Positions 50,183-59,294 are shown, counted from the stretch's first letter. The stretch: 64,000 nucleotides of DNA from Larkinella bovis (GCF_042655385.1 NZ_JBHSMA010000001.1:496001-560000), one strand, 5' to 3'. Numbers and translations: made by a program. Notes: a model not told the origin generated them from the letters alone.

Positions 50183-51610
50183 ATGGCAGAAACGAAATAT
50201 AACTTTGGCATGATTGGCCTCGGGACTATGGGCCGAAACTTGCTCCTCAATATGGCCGACCACGGTTTTCCGGTGGCCGGTTACGACATCAACCCCGATC
50301 AGGTGGCCGGTTTTGAAAAGGAAGGCGAAGGAAAACCGGTCAAAGGCTTTACGGATCTGGCGACCATGATCGAGCACCTGTCGACGCCCCGCGCCCTGAT
50401 GATGCTGGTTCCCGCCGGAAAACCGGTCGATAACGTCATCGAAAAACTGCTGCCGCTGCTCGAACCCGGCGACATCATCATCGACGGCGGAAATTCGCAT
50501 TATACCGATACCATCATTCGGGATAAATACCTGGACGAGAAAGGGTTTCACTTCTTCGGGATGGGGATTTCGGGCGGAGAAGAAGGGGCCCGCAAAGGCC
50601 CGAGCCTGATGCCGGGTGGCGACAAACAGGCGTATCTGACGCTGAAGCCCATTTTCGACGCCATTGCCGCGCAGGTAGACGGGGTTCCCTGCGTGACCTA
50701 CATCGGTCCGGGGGCCTCGGGTCATTTTGTGAAAATGGTCCATAACGGGATCGAGTACGGCCTGATGCAACTCATCGCCGAGACCTACGAAATTCTGCGG
50801 AAGGGCCTTCAACTGGATAATCAGGAACTGCATCAACTCTTCAAAACCTGGAACGAAGGCCGGTTGCAGTCGTTTCTGGTGGAAGTGACCCGGGATATTT
50901 TTGGTTTCCGGGAAAACGGTTCCGAGCAGTATCTGGTCGATCTGATTAAGGATCAGGCGAAATCGAAAGGGACCGGTAAATGGACCTCGCAGGTTGCGAT
51001 GGAGCTGGAGGTTCCCATTCCGACCATCGATACGGCGGTGGCGATGCGGGACCTGTCCAAATACAAAACGTTGCGGGTCAGGGCGGCCGCCGTCTACGGC
51101 GACGAGCCGGCGGCTCTGGATGTCGACAAGGAAGAATTTCTGAAATCGATTGAAGAGGCCCTGTATTTCTGTACCATCATGACCTACGCCCAGGGGCTCG
51201 ATCTGCTGTACCGATCCTCGATTTCGTACGGCTATAACCTTGACCTGGCCGGTATTGCCAAAATCTGGCGCGGGGGCTGCATCATCCGGGCGGCTTTGCT
51301 TAACGACATTTTCAATGCCTACGAAAAAGCGCCCAGTCTGGAGCATCTCCTGCTCGACGACTCCATTCGGGAACTGGTGGCCCGCAGCGTGGGCGGTATG
51401 CGCTACGTGCTTACCTCGGCCATTACGGCGGGGATTGCGGTGCCGGCTTACGCGGCTTCATTAACGTACTTTGATTCGTTCCGGAGCGAGAATATGCCGT
51501 CCAATCTCATTCAGGCGCAACGCGATTACTTCGGGGCGCATACTTACGAACTTATTGGCAAAGAGGGCGTTTTCCACACCCACTGGACGCCACTACCTGG
51601 AAAACCATGA
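50183..51610 (+). CDS. gnd: 6-phosphogluconate dehydrogenase (decarboxylating)
   Basis: This 475-residue enzyme of the dimeric long type has the NADP Rossmann motif IGLGTMGRNLLLNMADHG and the substrate loop MGISGGEEGARKGPSLMPGG. The catalytic lysine and asparagine are in GHFVKMVHNGIEYGLMQLIAE. It oxidises 6-phosphogluconate to ribulose 5-phosphate and CO2, producing NADPH. Its stop overlaps the zwf start (ATGA), and zwf overlaps pgl in the same way, so these three oxidative-branch enzymes are tightly coupled. Confidence 0.97.
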   Translation: MAETKYNFGMIGLGTMGRNLLLNMADHGFPVAGYDINPDQVAGFEKEGEGKPVKGFTDLATMIEHLSTPRALMMLVPAGKPVDNVIEKLLPLLEPGDIIIDGGNSHYTDTIIRDKYLDEKGFHFFGMGISGGEEGARKGPSLMPGGDKQAYLTLKPIFDAIAAQVDGVPCVTYIGPGASGHFVKMVHNGIEYGLMQLIAETYEILRKGLQLDNQELHQLFKTWNEGRLQSFLVEVTRDIFGFRENGSEQYLVDLIKDQAKSKGTGKWTSQVAMELEVPIPTIDTAVAMRDLSKYKTLRVRAAAVYGDEPAALDVDKEEFLKSIEEALYFCTIMTYAQGLDLLYRSSISYGYNLDLAGIAKIWRGGCIIRAALLNDIFNAYEKAPSLEHLLLDDSIRELVARSVGGMRYVLTSAITAGIAVPAYAASLTYFDSFRSENMPSNLIQAQRDYFGAHTYELIGKEGVFHTHWTPLPGKP

Positions 51611-53124
51611 AATCAATGCTTAAGCCGAACCCTACCGTATTCATTATTTTCGGAGGAACCGGTGATCTGGCCTGGCGCAAACTCGCGCCGGCCCTGTATA
51701 ATCTGTACCTGGACGGCTGGATGCCCGACCATTTTTCGATTGTCGGTACCGGGCGGACAAAACTGACCGATGAAGAATTTCGCGAAAAACTGCTCGAAGG
51801 CATTAACCTGTTTTCGCGCAGCGGCAAAGCGGAAAAAGAGCAGTGGGAAACCTTCAGCCAGAACATTTATTACCAGGTGTCGGACCTGAAGAATGCCGCC
51901 ACTTACCGGGAGCTGGGGTCACGGATTAAAACCTACGAGACGGCCTGGGACCAGAAAGCCGACCTGATTTACTACCTGGCGGTTTCGCCGAACTTCTTCC
52001 CGATTATTGCCGAAAACATCGCTAAAAACTGCCCGAAAGAAGGATTGGATCGGACCCGGATCGTGATTGAAAAACCGTTCGGACACGACCTGGACTCGGC
52101 CCGGGCACTGAATGCGCAGTTGCAGGGGATTTTCGACGAGAAGCAGATTTACCGGATCGATCATTATCTGGGCAAGGAAACCGTGCAGAATATCATGGCG
52201 TTCCGGTTTGCCAACTCGCTGCTCGAGCCGATCTGGAATCGCAATTACATCGATCACGTACAGATTTCGGTAACCGAACAACTGGGCGTCGAGGACCGGG
52301 GTGGTTATTACGACGGGGCCGGGGCGTTGCGCGATATGATCCAGAACCACCTGTTGCAACTGCTATGCCTGATTGCGATGGAACCGCCCGTGAACCTGGA
52401 TGCCGACGAAGTCCGCAACCGCCGGGTCGATGTGTTGCGGTCGATGCGCCGGTTTTCGCCGGATGATATCCGGTTTTCGGCCGTTCGCGGGCAATATGGT
52501 CACGGCTGGATCGAAGGCAAGGAAGTGCCGGGGTATCGCGATGAACCGGAAGTTGACCCAACTTCCAACACGGAAACGTTTGCGGCCCTGAAGTTTTTTG
52601 TCGATAACTGGCGCTGGCAGGGCGTGCCGTTTTACCTGCGCACCGGCAAGCACCTGAGCCAGTCGGCTTCGGTCATTTCGATTCAGTTCAAGAACATACC
52701 GCATTCGATTTTTCCGCCGGAAGCGGCCGAAAACTGGCAGCAAAACCGCCTGGTTTTCAGTATTCAGCCCGAAATGAGCATTCGGTTGCAGATGCAGGCC
52801 AAACGACCCGGGCTGGACATGACGCTGAACCCGGTTGATCTGGTCTTCGATTACAGCGGCACGTATCCCGGCAAACCGCCCGAAGCCTACGAAACCCTCC
52901 TGCTCGACACCATGCTGGGCGATCAGACTCTGTTCATGCGCAGCGATCAGGTCGAAGCGGCCTGGGATCTGATCATGCCGATTCTACACGCCTGGGAAAA
53001 CAAGAAGAGCCTGAGCTTCCCGAATTATCCGGCGGGCTCCTGGGGCCCCGAAAACGCCGAAGCGCTGATTGCGCAGGACGGTTTTCACTGGTTTACACTT
53101 CCACTTAACGGGAAACACGGATGA
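51607..53124 (+). CDS. zwf: Glucose-6-phosphate 1-dehydrogenase
   Basis: This 505-residue enzyme has the NADP motif FIIFGGTGDLAWRKLAPAL. The glucose-6-phosphate signature RIDHYLGKETVQN lies at about 182-194, with the catalytic His in that segment. It commits glucose 6-phosphate to the oxidative pentose phosphate branch. It starts at ATG within the last four bases of gnd; a second in-frame ATG three codons later (MLKPNP) is possible. Its stop overlaps the pgl start. The cluster order gnd-zwf-pgl puts all oxidative steps together. Confidence 0.96.
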   Translation: MKSMLKPNPTVFIIFGGTGDLAWRKLAPALYNLYLDGWMPDHFSIVGTGRTKLTDEEFREKLLEGINLFSRSGKAEKEQWETFSQNIYYQVSDLKNAATYRELGSRIKTYETAWDQKADLIYYLAVSPNFFPIIAENIAKNCPKEGLDRTRIVIEKPFGHDLDSARALNAQLQGIFDEKQIYRIDHYLGKETVQNIMAFRFANSLLEPIWNRNYIDHVQISVTEQLGVEDRGGYYDGAGALRDMIQNHLLQLLCLIAMEPPVNLDADEVRNRRVDVLRSMRRFSPDDIRFSAVRGQYGHGWIEGKEVPGYRDEPEVDPTSNTETFAALKFFVDNWRWQGVPFYLRTGKHLSQSASVISIQFKNIPHSIFPPEAAENWQQNRLVFSIQPEMSIRLQMQAKRPGLDMTLNPVDLVFDYSGTYPGKPPEAYETLLLDTMLGDQTLFMRSDQVEAAWDLIMPILHAWENKKSLSFPNYPAGSWGPENAEALIAQDGFHWFTLPLNGKHG

Positions 53125-53855
53125 GTCAGCCCATTTTCCATATTTCTGACACCGCCGACCAGACGGTGGTGGCGCTGGCGGATTTTTTCGTCGAAACGGC
53201 TAAACGAGCCATTGCCGAAAATGGACGGTTTTCGGTCGCGTTATCGGGCGGCAGTTCGCCGAAAAAATTGTATGAGTTGCTTGCAACGCCCGATTTCAGC
53301 CGACAGCTCGATTGGGATAAAGTTGATTTTTTCTTCGGTGACGAACGCTACGTCCCCGCCGATCATCCCGATAGCAATGCGTTGATGGTCAAGAAGGCCT
53401 TGTTTGATCCGTTGCGCATTCCGGCTGCGAACATTTTCACCGTCGATACCAGTCTGCCGCCCGACGAAGCCGCCCGGCAGTACACGGAAGCCATTCAGAA
53501 ACGGTATCAGGCCGTGCAGGTCCGGTTTGATCTGATGCTGCTGGGACTGGGCGACAATTCGCACACGGCTTCGTTGTTCCCACACACGCCGGTGTTGCAC
53601 GATCCGTCGGTGTCGGTGAAGGCGGTTTTTCTGGCGGACCAGAACGTTTACCGGATTACGATGACCGCGCCGTTGATCAATCTGGCCCACCGGCTGGCGT
53701 TTCTGGTGTACGGAAAAGGCAAGGCCGAAGCGGTCGAAGCGGTGCTGAACGGCCCCGAAGACATTGAAAACCACCCCGCTCAACTCCTTCGAAAGGCGGT
53801 TGGGGAGGTGCACTGGTTCCTGGACGAACCGGCGGCTTCGGCGCTATCAAGGTAA
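53121..53855 (+). CDS. pgl: 6-phosphogluconolactonase
   Basis: This 244-residue Pgl/DevB-type enzyme has FSVALSGGSSPKKLYELLA, FFFGDERYVPADHPDSN (catalytic region) and DLMLLGLGDNSHTASLFPHTPVL. It hydrolyses 6-phosphogluconolactone to 6-phosphogluconate, between zwf and gnd in the pathway. Its start overlaps zwf by four bases. A long hairpin with a T-rich tail follows at 53863-53920. It is the last gene of the cluster. Confidence 0.95.
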   Translation: MSQPIFHISDTADQTVVALADFFVETAKRAIAENGRFSVALSGGSSPKKLYELLATPDFSRQLDWDKVDFFFGDERYVPADHPDSNALMVKKALFDPLRIPAANIFTVDTSLPPDEAARQYTEAIQKRYQAVQVRFDLMLLGLGDNSHTASLFPHTPVLHDPSVSVKAVFLADQNVYRITMTAPLINLAHRLAFLVYGKGKAEAVEAVLNGPEDIENHPAQLLRKAVGEVHWFLDEPAASALSR

Positions 53856-53862
53856 CCTCGCT

Positions 53863-53920
53863 GGCATCAACGGGTAATGCTTCAGACATGAGTTGTCCCG
53901 AAGTTTGATGCCTCTATTTT
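53863..53920 (+). terminator. Terminator of the pentose phosphate gene cluster
   Basis: GGCATCAA with TTGATGCC (perfect) and inner CGGG with CCCG form a long hairpin. TCTATTTTA follows. It begins 7 bases past the pgl stop. A second perfect 12-bp inverted pair (GAAAACCTTCCG, 53927-53938, with 53963-53974) follows, which may be a second terminator or the edge of the decayed insertion sequence. Confidence 0.65.
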
Positions 53921-53974
53921 AAATGCGAAAACCTTCCGAGTTTAGTGGTGCGAACTACTAACCGGAAGGTTTTC

Positions 53975-54480
53975 TTATGTCGGGACTCCGTAAAAATCGG
54001 CGTCTGTGCCGACGCAATCAAGTCACAAGCTCATTATTTTACCGACCAACTGGATGAGTTTGTTCACCCCCTCGCTCAGCAGCTTGATGGCCTGTTAGCT
54101 CGGCGAGGAGTCTCCACCTTTAGGGCCGCACGCACCTTGCACTAACAGCGGCAGGTTGGCGTCCTGTTGGTGTGGTCGAAAAGCCCGAGAGTATCCGCAG
54201 CCCGGGCCTACGCATCCCGATTCTCCTCAACAAGCTTTATAGGTAGTCGTATCTGGTCTGGGTTGTGGGAAGGAACCTTGGTATTTGCTCACCAATCAAT
54301 CCTGTCAAACCGCCGATCAACGTTGGGTCGTCGTTTAGGGCAAATTGAGGCTTGTTGGTGGTTGAACACCTGGATCGGCGACAGGCTCTGCTGGGCCGAT
54401 GGTGCCATTGAAACGGAAAGCGGTGCCAACTTGCGCTGACACCGCTTTATCGGGCGGCTTTAGCCGCATTATTAAAGACC
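53975..54480 (+). pseudogene. Probable decayed transposase remnant
   Basis: No intact ORF spans this 500-bp stretch. One frame near 54010-54130 encodes YFTDQLDEFVHPLAQQLDGL then ARRGVSTF, which resembles the N-terminal segment of Bacteroidota DDE transposases. A second frame around 54150-54240 reads PGLRIPILLNKLYR, like the R-x-x-x-LL region that follows. Stops and frame changes interrupt it. AGCGGTG/CACCGCT (54419-54446) and GCGGC/GCCGC (54454-54467) hairpins lie at its right end. The match is from memory of family patterns, so confidence is modest. Confidence 0.4.
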
Positions 54481-54534
54481 TACCAAATCATCTTGCAAAC
54501 GTCGGGATGACTCATGTGTCGATACGAAAGAGAC

Positions 54535-56382
54535 TTATCGTGCAATTTCGACCTGCACCCGCTTTCCTTTAATGGTATTGCCTTCCATGACGTCTACCAC
54601 CCGGTTGGCAAAATCGCGGGGAACATCCACGTAGGTGTGCTTGTCAAAGATGTCAATGTGTCCAATGGTGCTTCCCGGAATGTTGGCTTCACCGGCGATG
54701 GCGCCGACGATATCACCCGGACGGATAAAATCCCGACGACCTACGCTAACGAACAGGCGGGTCATGTTGGCTTCCCGTTCACGCGGTGCGCGTTCGCGGT
54801 CATCCCGTTCGGGCCGGCGGCTTTCGCCCCGATCCTCCCGGTTTCCGAAACGAGGACCCCGTTCCCGATCACCAAACCGGCCTTCACCCCGGCGTTCACG
54901 GTCGCCAAACCGTCCGAAGCTTTCACCCCGGCCACCCCGGTCGCCGAAACGTCCACCGCGATCACGGTCACCAAACCGGCTTCCTTCCCGGCGTTCCCGA
55001 CGGTCGTCGTCATGGCCCAGGTTCTGATCAGAGAATTCGTTCTTCTCGATACCCATGCCCCGTTTCACCAGTGCCGATACAATTTGTTCGGTACTAAAAC
55101 CGGAATGATGCAGGGCCGTCAGCATGTCATCATACAGATTCAGGTCCTGGCTGGTTTCGATGGATTGTTTAACCTGTTCGATAAAACGGGCTTTGCGCAG
55201 GCCAACGATATCTTCAAACGACGGAATGACGCCTTTTTCAACCCGGACCTTCGTATAATTCTGAATTTCGCGGAACCGGTATTTTTCATCGCGGCCAACC
55301 AGCGAGAACGCTTTGCCGGATTTGCCGGCACGACCCGTCCGACCAATCCGGTGGACGTAATATTCTTCGTCGAGCGGAATGTCGTAGTTAATTACGGCAT
55401 CCACATTGTCAACGTCGATACCCCGGGCGGCTACGTCGGTCGCAACCAGGATATTGGTCACACCGGAGCGGAACTTCGACATTACGTTATTCCGTTGCGC
55501 CTGACGCAAATCACCGTGCAGCCCTTCGGCCTGGTAACCACGCACCTGCAAATCTTCAACGATTTCTTCAACCCGCTTTTTCTGGTTACAGAAAACCAGC
55601 AGCAGTTTCAGATCATACGTGTCGATCAACCGGCACATTACTTCCACTTTCGCCTTCGGTTTAACCTCGAAATACACCTGTTCGATGTTCGTGTTGGTCA
55701 ACTCGTTTTTGACGACTTTCACCAGAACCGGGTCTTTCTGGAAGCGTTGCGTAATGCCCATGATCGGTTTCGACATGGTTGCTGAGAAAAGAATCGTCTG
55801 CCGCTCTTCGGGCATATCTTCCAGAATGCTTTCGATATCTTCCCGGAAGCCCATATCGAGCATTTCGTCGGCTTCGTCGAGAATCATCATTTTAACGTTA
55901 TCCAGCTTCAGCGTCCGGCGTTCCATGTGATCCATAACCCGTCCCGGCGTACCGATAACGATATGAACGCCGGTTTTCAACGACTTGATTTGCCGTTCGA
56001 TGGAGTCGCCACCGTAGATGGCTTCGACCCGAATACCGCGTTTGAATTTCGAAAGTTTCCGTACTTCATCGGCAACCTGGAGGGCCAGCTCGCGGGTGGG
56101 GCACAACACCAATACCTGCGGATGGCGTTCGGTTACATCGACCAGATCAATGGCCGGAATTCCAAAGGCTGCGGTTTTGCCAGTGCCCGTCTGAGCCTGA
56201 CCAATGACATCGCGACCCAGTAAAATCGGCGGGATCGCTTCGGCCTGAATGGGCGAGGGATGCTCAAAGCCCATTTCGGTAACGGCCTGTAAAATTTCGT
56301 CGGATAGGTTCAGATCCGCGAACGTACGTTGCGGAATACCCGGTTTTACTACAATTTCCTGTTCAATGATTTCAGGATTCAT
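54535..56382 (-). CDS. deaD: DEAD-box RNA helicase (DeaD/CsdA type)
   Basis: This 615-residue helicase has the Q motif FEHPSPIQAEAIP, Walker A AQTGTGKT (63-70), PTRELALQ, TPGRVMDHM, DEAD (169-172), FSATM and HRIGRTGRAG. A long Arg/Gly/Asp-rich tail (about 445-545, repeated RFGDR and RGG-like units) precedes a DbpA-type RNA-binding domain (about 545-615, TRLFVSVGRRDFIRPGDIVGAI). Such enzymes unwind structured RNA in ribosome assembly and at low temperature. The charged repeats may promote RNA condensation. A promoter far upstream implies a leader of about 310 nt. Confidence 0.95.
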   Translation of the reverse strand: MNPEIIEQEIVVKPGIPQRTFADLNLSDEILQAVTEMGFEHPSPIQAEAIPPILLGRDVIGQAQTGTGKTAAFGIPAIDLVDVTERHPQVLVLCPTRELALQVADEVRKLSKFKRGIRVEAIYGGDSIERQIKSLKTGVHIVIGTPGRVMDHMERRTLKLDNVKMMILDEADEMLDMGFREDIESILEDMPEERQTILFSATMSKPIMGITQRFQKDPVLVKVVKNELTNTNIEQVYFEVKPKAKVEVMCRLIDTYDLKLLLVFCNQKKRVEEIVEDLQVRGYQAEGLHGDLRQAQRNNVMSKFRSGVTNILVATDVAARGIDVDNVDAVINYDIPLDEEYYVHRIGRTGRAGKSGKAFSLVGRDEKYRFREIQNYTKVRVEKGVIPSFEDIVGLRKARFIEQVKQSIETSQDLNLYDDMLTALHHSGFSTEQIVSALVKRGMGIEKNEFSDQNLGHDDDRRERREGSRFGDRDRGGRFGDRGGRGESFGRFGDRERRGEGRFGDRERGPRFGNREDRGESRRPERDDRERAPREREANMTRLFVSVGRRDFIRPGDIVGAIAGEANIPGSTIGHIDIFDKHTYVDVPRDFANRVVDVMEGNTIKGKRVQVEIAR

Positions 56383-56702
56383 ACCTTGTAAAAGTTTTTA
56401 AAATGAAACTGATACAAGCGTTTAATCGGCAGGAGTGCTCGTTCTGCGCGGCCATGCAGATCCGATTGCAAAAAATCGGCAAACGATACGTCTAAAATTT
56501 GAGATACAGTCGTGAAGGAACCCCCGAAATGCCCAGCTTAGCCCAAAGTGAATGATCACCAATGCAATTGCCCCAACAGATGCGCCCAACGAATGTTAAA
56601 CCCCTTTCCGGTTGACATCCGTGCTGCTCTGCGGTAAAAGAAAAAATCTCATGAAGAGTATCTGTTACAGAGATCGGACGGATGTCCGCTTGAAAACTGT
56701 TG
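56383..56702 (-). promoter_or_regulatory. Long leader region of deaD
   Basis: If transcription starts after the -7 box at 56703-56710, about 310 nt precede the deaD start. The stretch has no convincing ORF. It holds a hairpin (CCGATT-gcaaaa-AATCGG, 56462-56479). Long leaders that control cold-shock helicases are known in other bacteria; a regulatory role here is inferred. Confidence 0.35.
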
Positions 56703-56734
56703 CAAAAATAAGAGGATTTTCTGAAAATAGCAAG
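56703..56734 (-). promoter_or_regulatory. Probable promoter of deaD
   Basis: On the minus strand TATTTTTG (56703-56710) matches the -7 box exactly. CTTG (56731-56734) lies 20 bases upstream where TTTG is expected. It sits in the gap after pabB and would start transcription near 56697. Confidence 0.5.
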
Positions 56735-56775
56735 TCCACCTCTATTATTATTGTATTTTTTGACGAATGCGGTTT

Positions 56776-58107
56776 TTAGAAAACCGACCGCATGGCTCTG
56801 GCTTTCAGCAAACATTCCTCGTACTCCTGCTCGGGATCAGCATCGTAAGTAATGGCGCTGCCCACCGAAAAAGACACCCGGCCCAACGCCTGATTATAAA
56901 AAATACTGCGGATCATGACATTAAAATCAAAATCACCGTCCGGGGTAATATAGCCGGCCGCGCCGGAATACAGACCCCGGCGGCTGGCTTCGTACTGATC
57001 AATCAACTCCATGGCGCGGACCTTGGGGGCCCCGGTCATGCTGCCCATCGGAAACGCATTTCTGATCGCGTCCGTAAAGGGCAGATCGTCCTGGATCGTA
57101 GCCGAAACCGTCGAAATCATTTGAAAGAGCTGGCGAAAGGCGTATACCCCAAAAAGTTCGTCGACCCGAACCGTTCCGGTTTTGGCACTGCGAGCCAGAT
57201 CGTTCCGGACCAGGTCCACGATCATCAGATTTTCGGCCTGTTCTTTTTCGCTGCTGCTGAGCCGCCGTTTCAGGTGTTCATCTTCGACCGGATTGGCCCC
57301 TCGCCGGATGGTTCCTTTGATGGGCTGAGAAATGAGTCGATCGCCTTCTTTTTTAAGAAACCGCTCCGGGGAGGCCCCCAGGACGTAGTGGTTTCCGATG
57401 CGCTGAAAGTGAGAAAATGGCATTGGCGACTGCCTATTCAAGGCCTCGTAAACAGCGAATGGATTCAGTCTGGCAGCCTCGGCAAAAAACGCAAGACAGT
57501 AATTCAATTCGTACACCGTTCCATCGATGATATCCTCCCGGATTTGCTGCACGATCTGGCGGTATTCAGCCGGTGAAACATGAGCCTGAAGGGTGTTACC
57601 TACTGCCGGCGTTTCCAGTTCCGCCGGATCGATCGAAGACGCCAGGATGGATTGGGCCACGTGCTGCGGGTCGCTCCAGGAACGAATGAGGATCGAGTTC
57701 TCCTCGAAATCAAGGATATGGAGTGGCTGGAAGAAATAAATCGCCGGAAATTCGAGCCAGTTTGGATGGCGACTGCGCAGGGCTTCAATCCGGTTTTTCA
57801 GGTCATAACTAAAATACCCCACCAGAAAATCCGGCTGCTGCTGGTGGTGGTGGAAGAGTTGATCGAACGGGTCGGTTTCGGGCGGAAAGTCAACCCGTTG
57901 ATAGAGGCCGGCCGCTAAACGGTTGGGGAAGGCCGAATACGGAAGCTGGAAGCCCGGGAGCTGGCGCTGGTTATTGTTGAACAATACCACATGGTCGTAC
58001 TGATCCAAGGCCCATTTCAGGGCTTTTTTTTGCCAGAAATCAATGGGGTGACAAGCTTCCGTCGACTCGAGCGATAGCCTGAACTCCTGACGAAAGTCGA
58101 CAGACAT
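56776..58107 (-). CDS. pabB: Aminodeoxychorismate synthase component I (PabB-like)
   Basis: This 443-residue chorismate-binding enzyme has the signature AGASPERFLKK-like (VLGASPERFLKKEGDRL), the conserved lysine in SQPIKGTIRRG, LMIVDLVRNDLAR, and GSMTGAPKVRAMELIDQYE. It lacks the features that mark TrpE alone, and no trp genes are nearby, so PabB (folate route) is the better call; anthranilate synthase remains possible. Its ATG overlaps the stop of the NYN-domain gene by 1 base (TAATG), so both are translated from one message. Confidence 0.9.
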   Translation of the reverse strand: MSVDFRQEFRLSLESTEACHPIDFWQKKALKWALDQYDHVVLFNNNQRQLPGFQLPYSAFPNRLAAGLYQRVDFPPETDPFDQLFHHHQQQPDFLVGYFSYDLKNRIEALRSRHPNWLEFPAIYFFQPLHILDFEENSILIRSWSDPQHVAQSILASSIDPAELETPAVGNTLQAHVSPAEYRQIVQQIREDIIDGTVYELNYCLAFFAEAARLNPFAVYEALNRQSPMPFSHFQRIGNHYVLGASPERFLKKEGDRLISQPIKGTIRRGANPVEDEHLKRRLSSSEKEQAENLMIVDLVRNDLARSAKTGTVRVDELFGVYAFRQLFQMISTVSATIQDDLPFTDAIRNAFPMGSMTGAPKVRAMELIDQYEASRRGLYSGAAGYITPDGDFDFNVMIRSIFYNQALGRVSFSVGSAITYDADPEQEYEECLLKARAMRSVF

Positions 58108-59054
58108 TAGCTGTGTTCCAGGTGCACGTCGATGGCAATGTCTTTACTCTCGGCGTTCTTTCCAATCCGGAATTTTACCTCATCGTCCACCTGTAATTCA
58201 TTAAAATCAATATCATTCAGGCTGGTGTAGTGGAAAAACAGGTTGTTGGGCGGATAATTGATAAAACCGTAGCCGTTTTTCAAACTTCGGATGGTGCTGA
58301 ACTTGAAATCGGACGGATCGGAATCGTCATTTACCTGCCCCGAATAACTTTCGTAATTGAGGGTATTGTCAGTGCCCAGGAGTGTGCGCGTCGACTGCTT
58401 CACAAAGAGGTTCTGAATCAGCGGATCGCCCTTCCGAAGTCTGGTATCGATCATTTCGTGCATGGCCACCGGATACGATACTTCCTTCAGTAAATCCTGC
58501 GACGTCCGGGTAACCATCTTTTCGCCCTCGTCATTATAGAACTCGAAATCCCAGCTTAATACCATAACCCGCGTTCCCAGGGTATTGAGTTTTCGAATCA
58601 GGGGCACGTAATCCCCATCGGCGGTGATCAAAACAACGACATCAAATTTTTTGGAAATTGTTAACTCAAAGGTTTCGAGGGCGAGCCAGACATCAATTCC
58701 TTTTTCCTGGCGGGATCCCTGAAACGTTTTGACGGGCAGGTAGTGCGTCACTACCCCTTCCGACATTAATATATCATCAAACAGGCGATCGTAAAACAAC
58801 TGGTTGCCGCGCTGACTGGCTTCGTGGGCGTTCAGCCGGCCCCTGAAATAGTGGGCGTCAACGATTTGACACAAACGCACCTCCGTGTTCTCTTCCTGTG
58901 CAATCTGCGAACGGATAAATTCGTGTAATCCCGAAATGCTGATGCGGCTTCGTCTTTCGTGGGAATAATTATAATAATTACTTACATGTAGAAAATAGTT
59001 GCCATCATAGATTACCGCAATCCGGGTTAATTGGGTGGATTTTTTTGCTTGCAT
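58107..59054 (-). CDS. NYN-domain nuclease-like protein with C-terminal cold-shock-like domain
   Basis: This 315-residue protein starts at ATG 59052-59054 (MQAKKSTQLTRIAVIYDGNY); an earlier in-frame ATG gives ten extra residues. The NYN/LabA-like PIN-fold domain (about 10-195) keeps the acidic residues D17 (VIYDGNYF), D121 (EKGIDVWLAL), D146 and D148 (LITADGDYVPL). A C-terminal domain (252-312) has RNP1-like NGYGFINYP and RNP2-like LFFHYTSL, as in cold-shock proteins. NYN proteins are predicted metal-dependent RNases. A CAAAGTA (59221-59227) upstream is a possible promoter. It heads a two-gene unit with pabB. Confidence 0.88.
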   Translation of the reverse strand: MQAKKSTQLTRIAVIYDGNYFLHVSNYYNYSHERRSRISISGLHEFIRSQIAQEENTEVRLCQIVDAHYFRGRLNAHEASQRGNQLFYDRLFDDILMSEGVVTHYLPVKTFQGSRQEKGIDVWLALETFELTISKKFDVVVLITADGDYVPLIRKLNTLGTRVMVLSWDFEFYNDEGEKMVTRTSQDLLKEVSYPVAMHEMIDTRLRKGDPLIQNLFVKQSTRTLLGTDNTLNYESYSGQVNDDSDPSDFKFSTIRSLKNGYGFINYPPNNLFFHYTSLNDIDFNELQVDDEVKFRIGKNAESKDIAIDVHLEHS

Positions 59055-59268
59055 TTTATAAACCAATGTAGAAAAATTTAACACTTCAACGCTATTTGAA
59101 TCAAAACGAAGGATTAACCTCCAGCCATATAGAATAAGCTATTTTATTATTTCTCTGATTATGTGGCAGTTAAATGGTCTTTTGCCAGTCGTACGTAGAT
59201 AGGAGAGGGAATTGGGGGGCAAAGTACGAAAAAAATACGGAAATGCCGATCGGGAGCCTCTATATGCT

Positions 59269-59276
59269 ACCTTTGT
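59269..59276 (+). promoter_or_regulatory. -7 box upstream of hisB
   Basis: TACCTTTG matches TAnnTTTG exactly, 18 bases before the hisB start, implying a very short leader. No clear -33 TTTG is visible at the right distance. Confidence 0.5.
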
Positions 59277-59294
59277 AAGCAACATGTCTATTTT

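Noticed and set aside
50180..51346. 388-residue frame opposite gnd
   Set aside because: It mirrors gnd codons on the opposite strand and has no recognisable motifs.
54514..55785. 423-residue frame opposite deaD
   Set aside because: It arises from the repetitive RFGDR-coding DNA and the helicase core read backwards.
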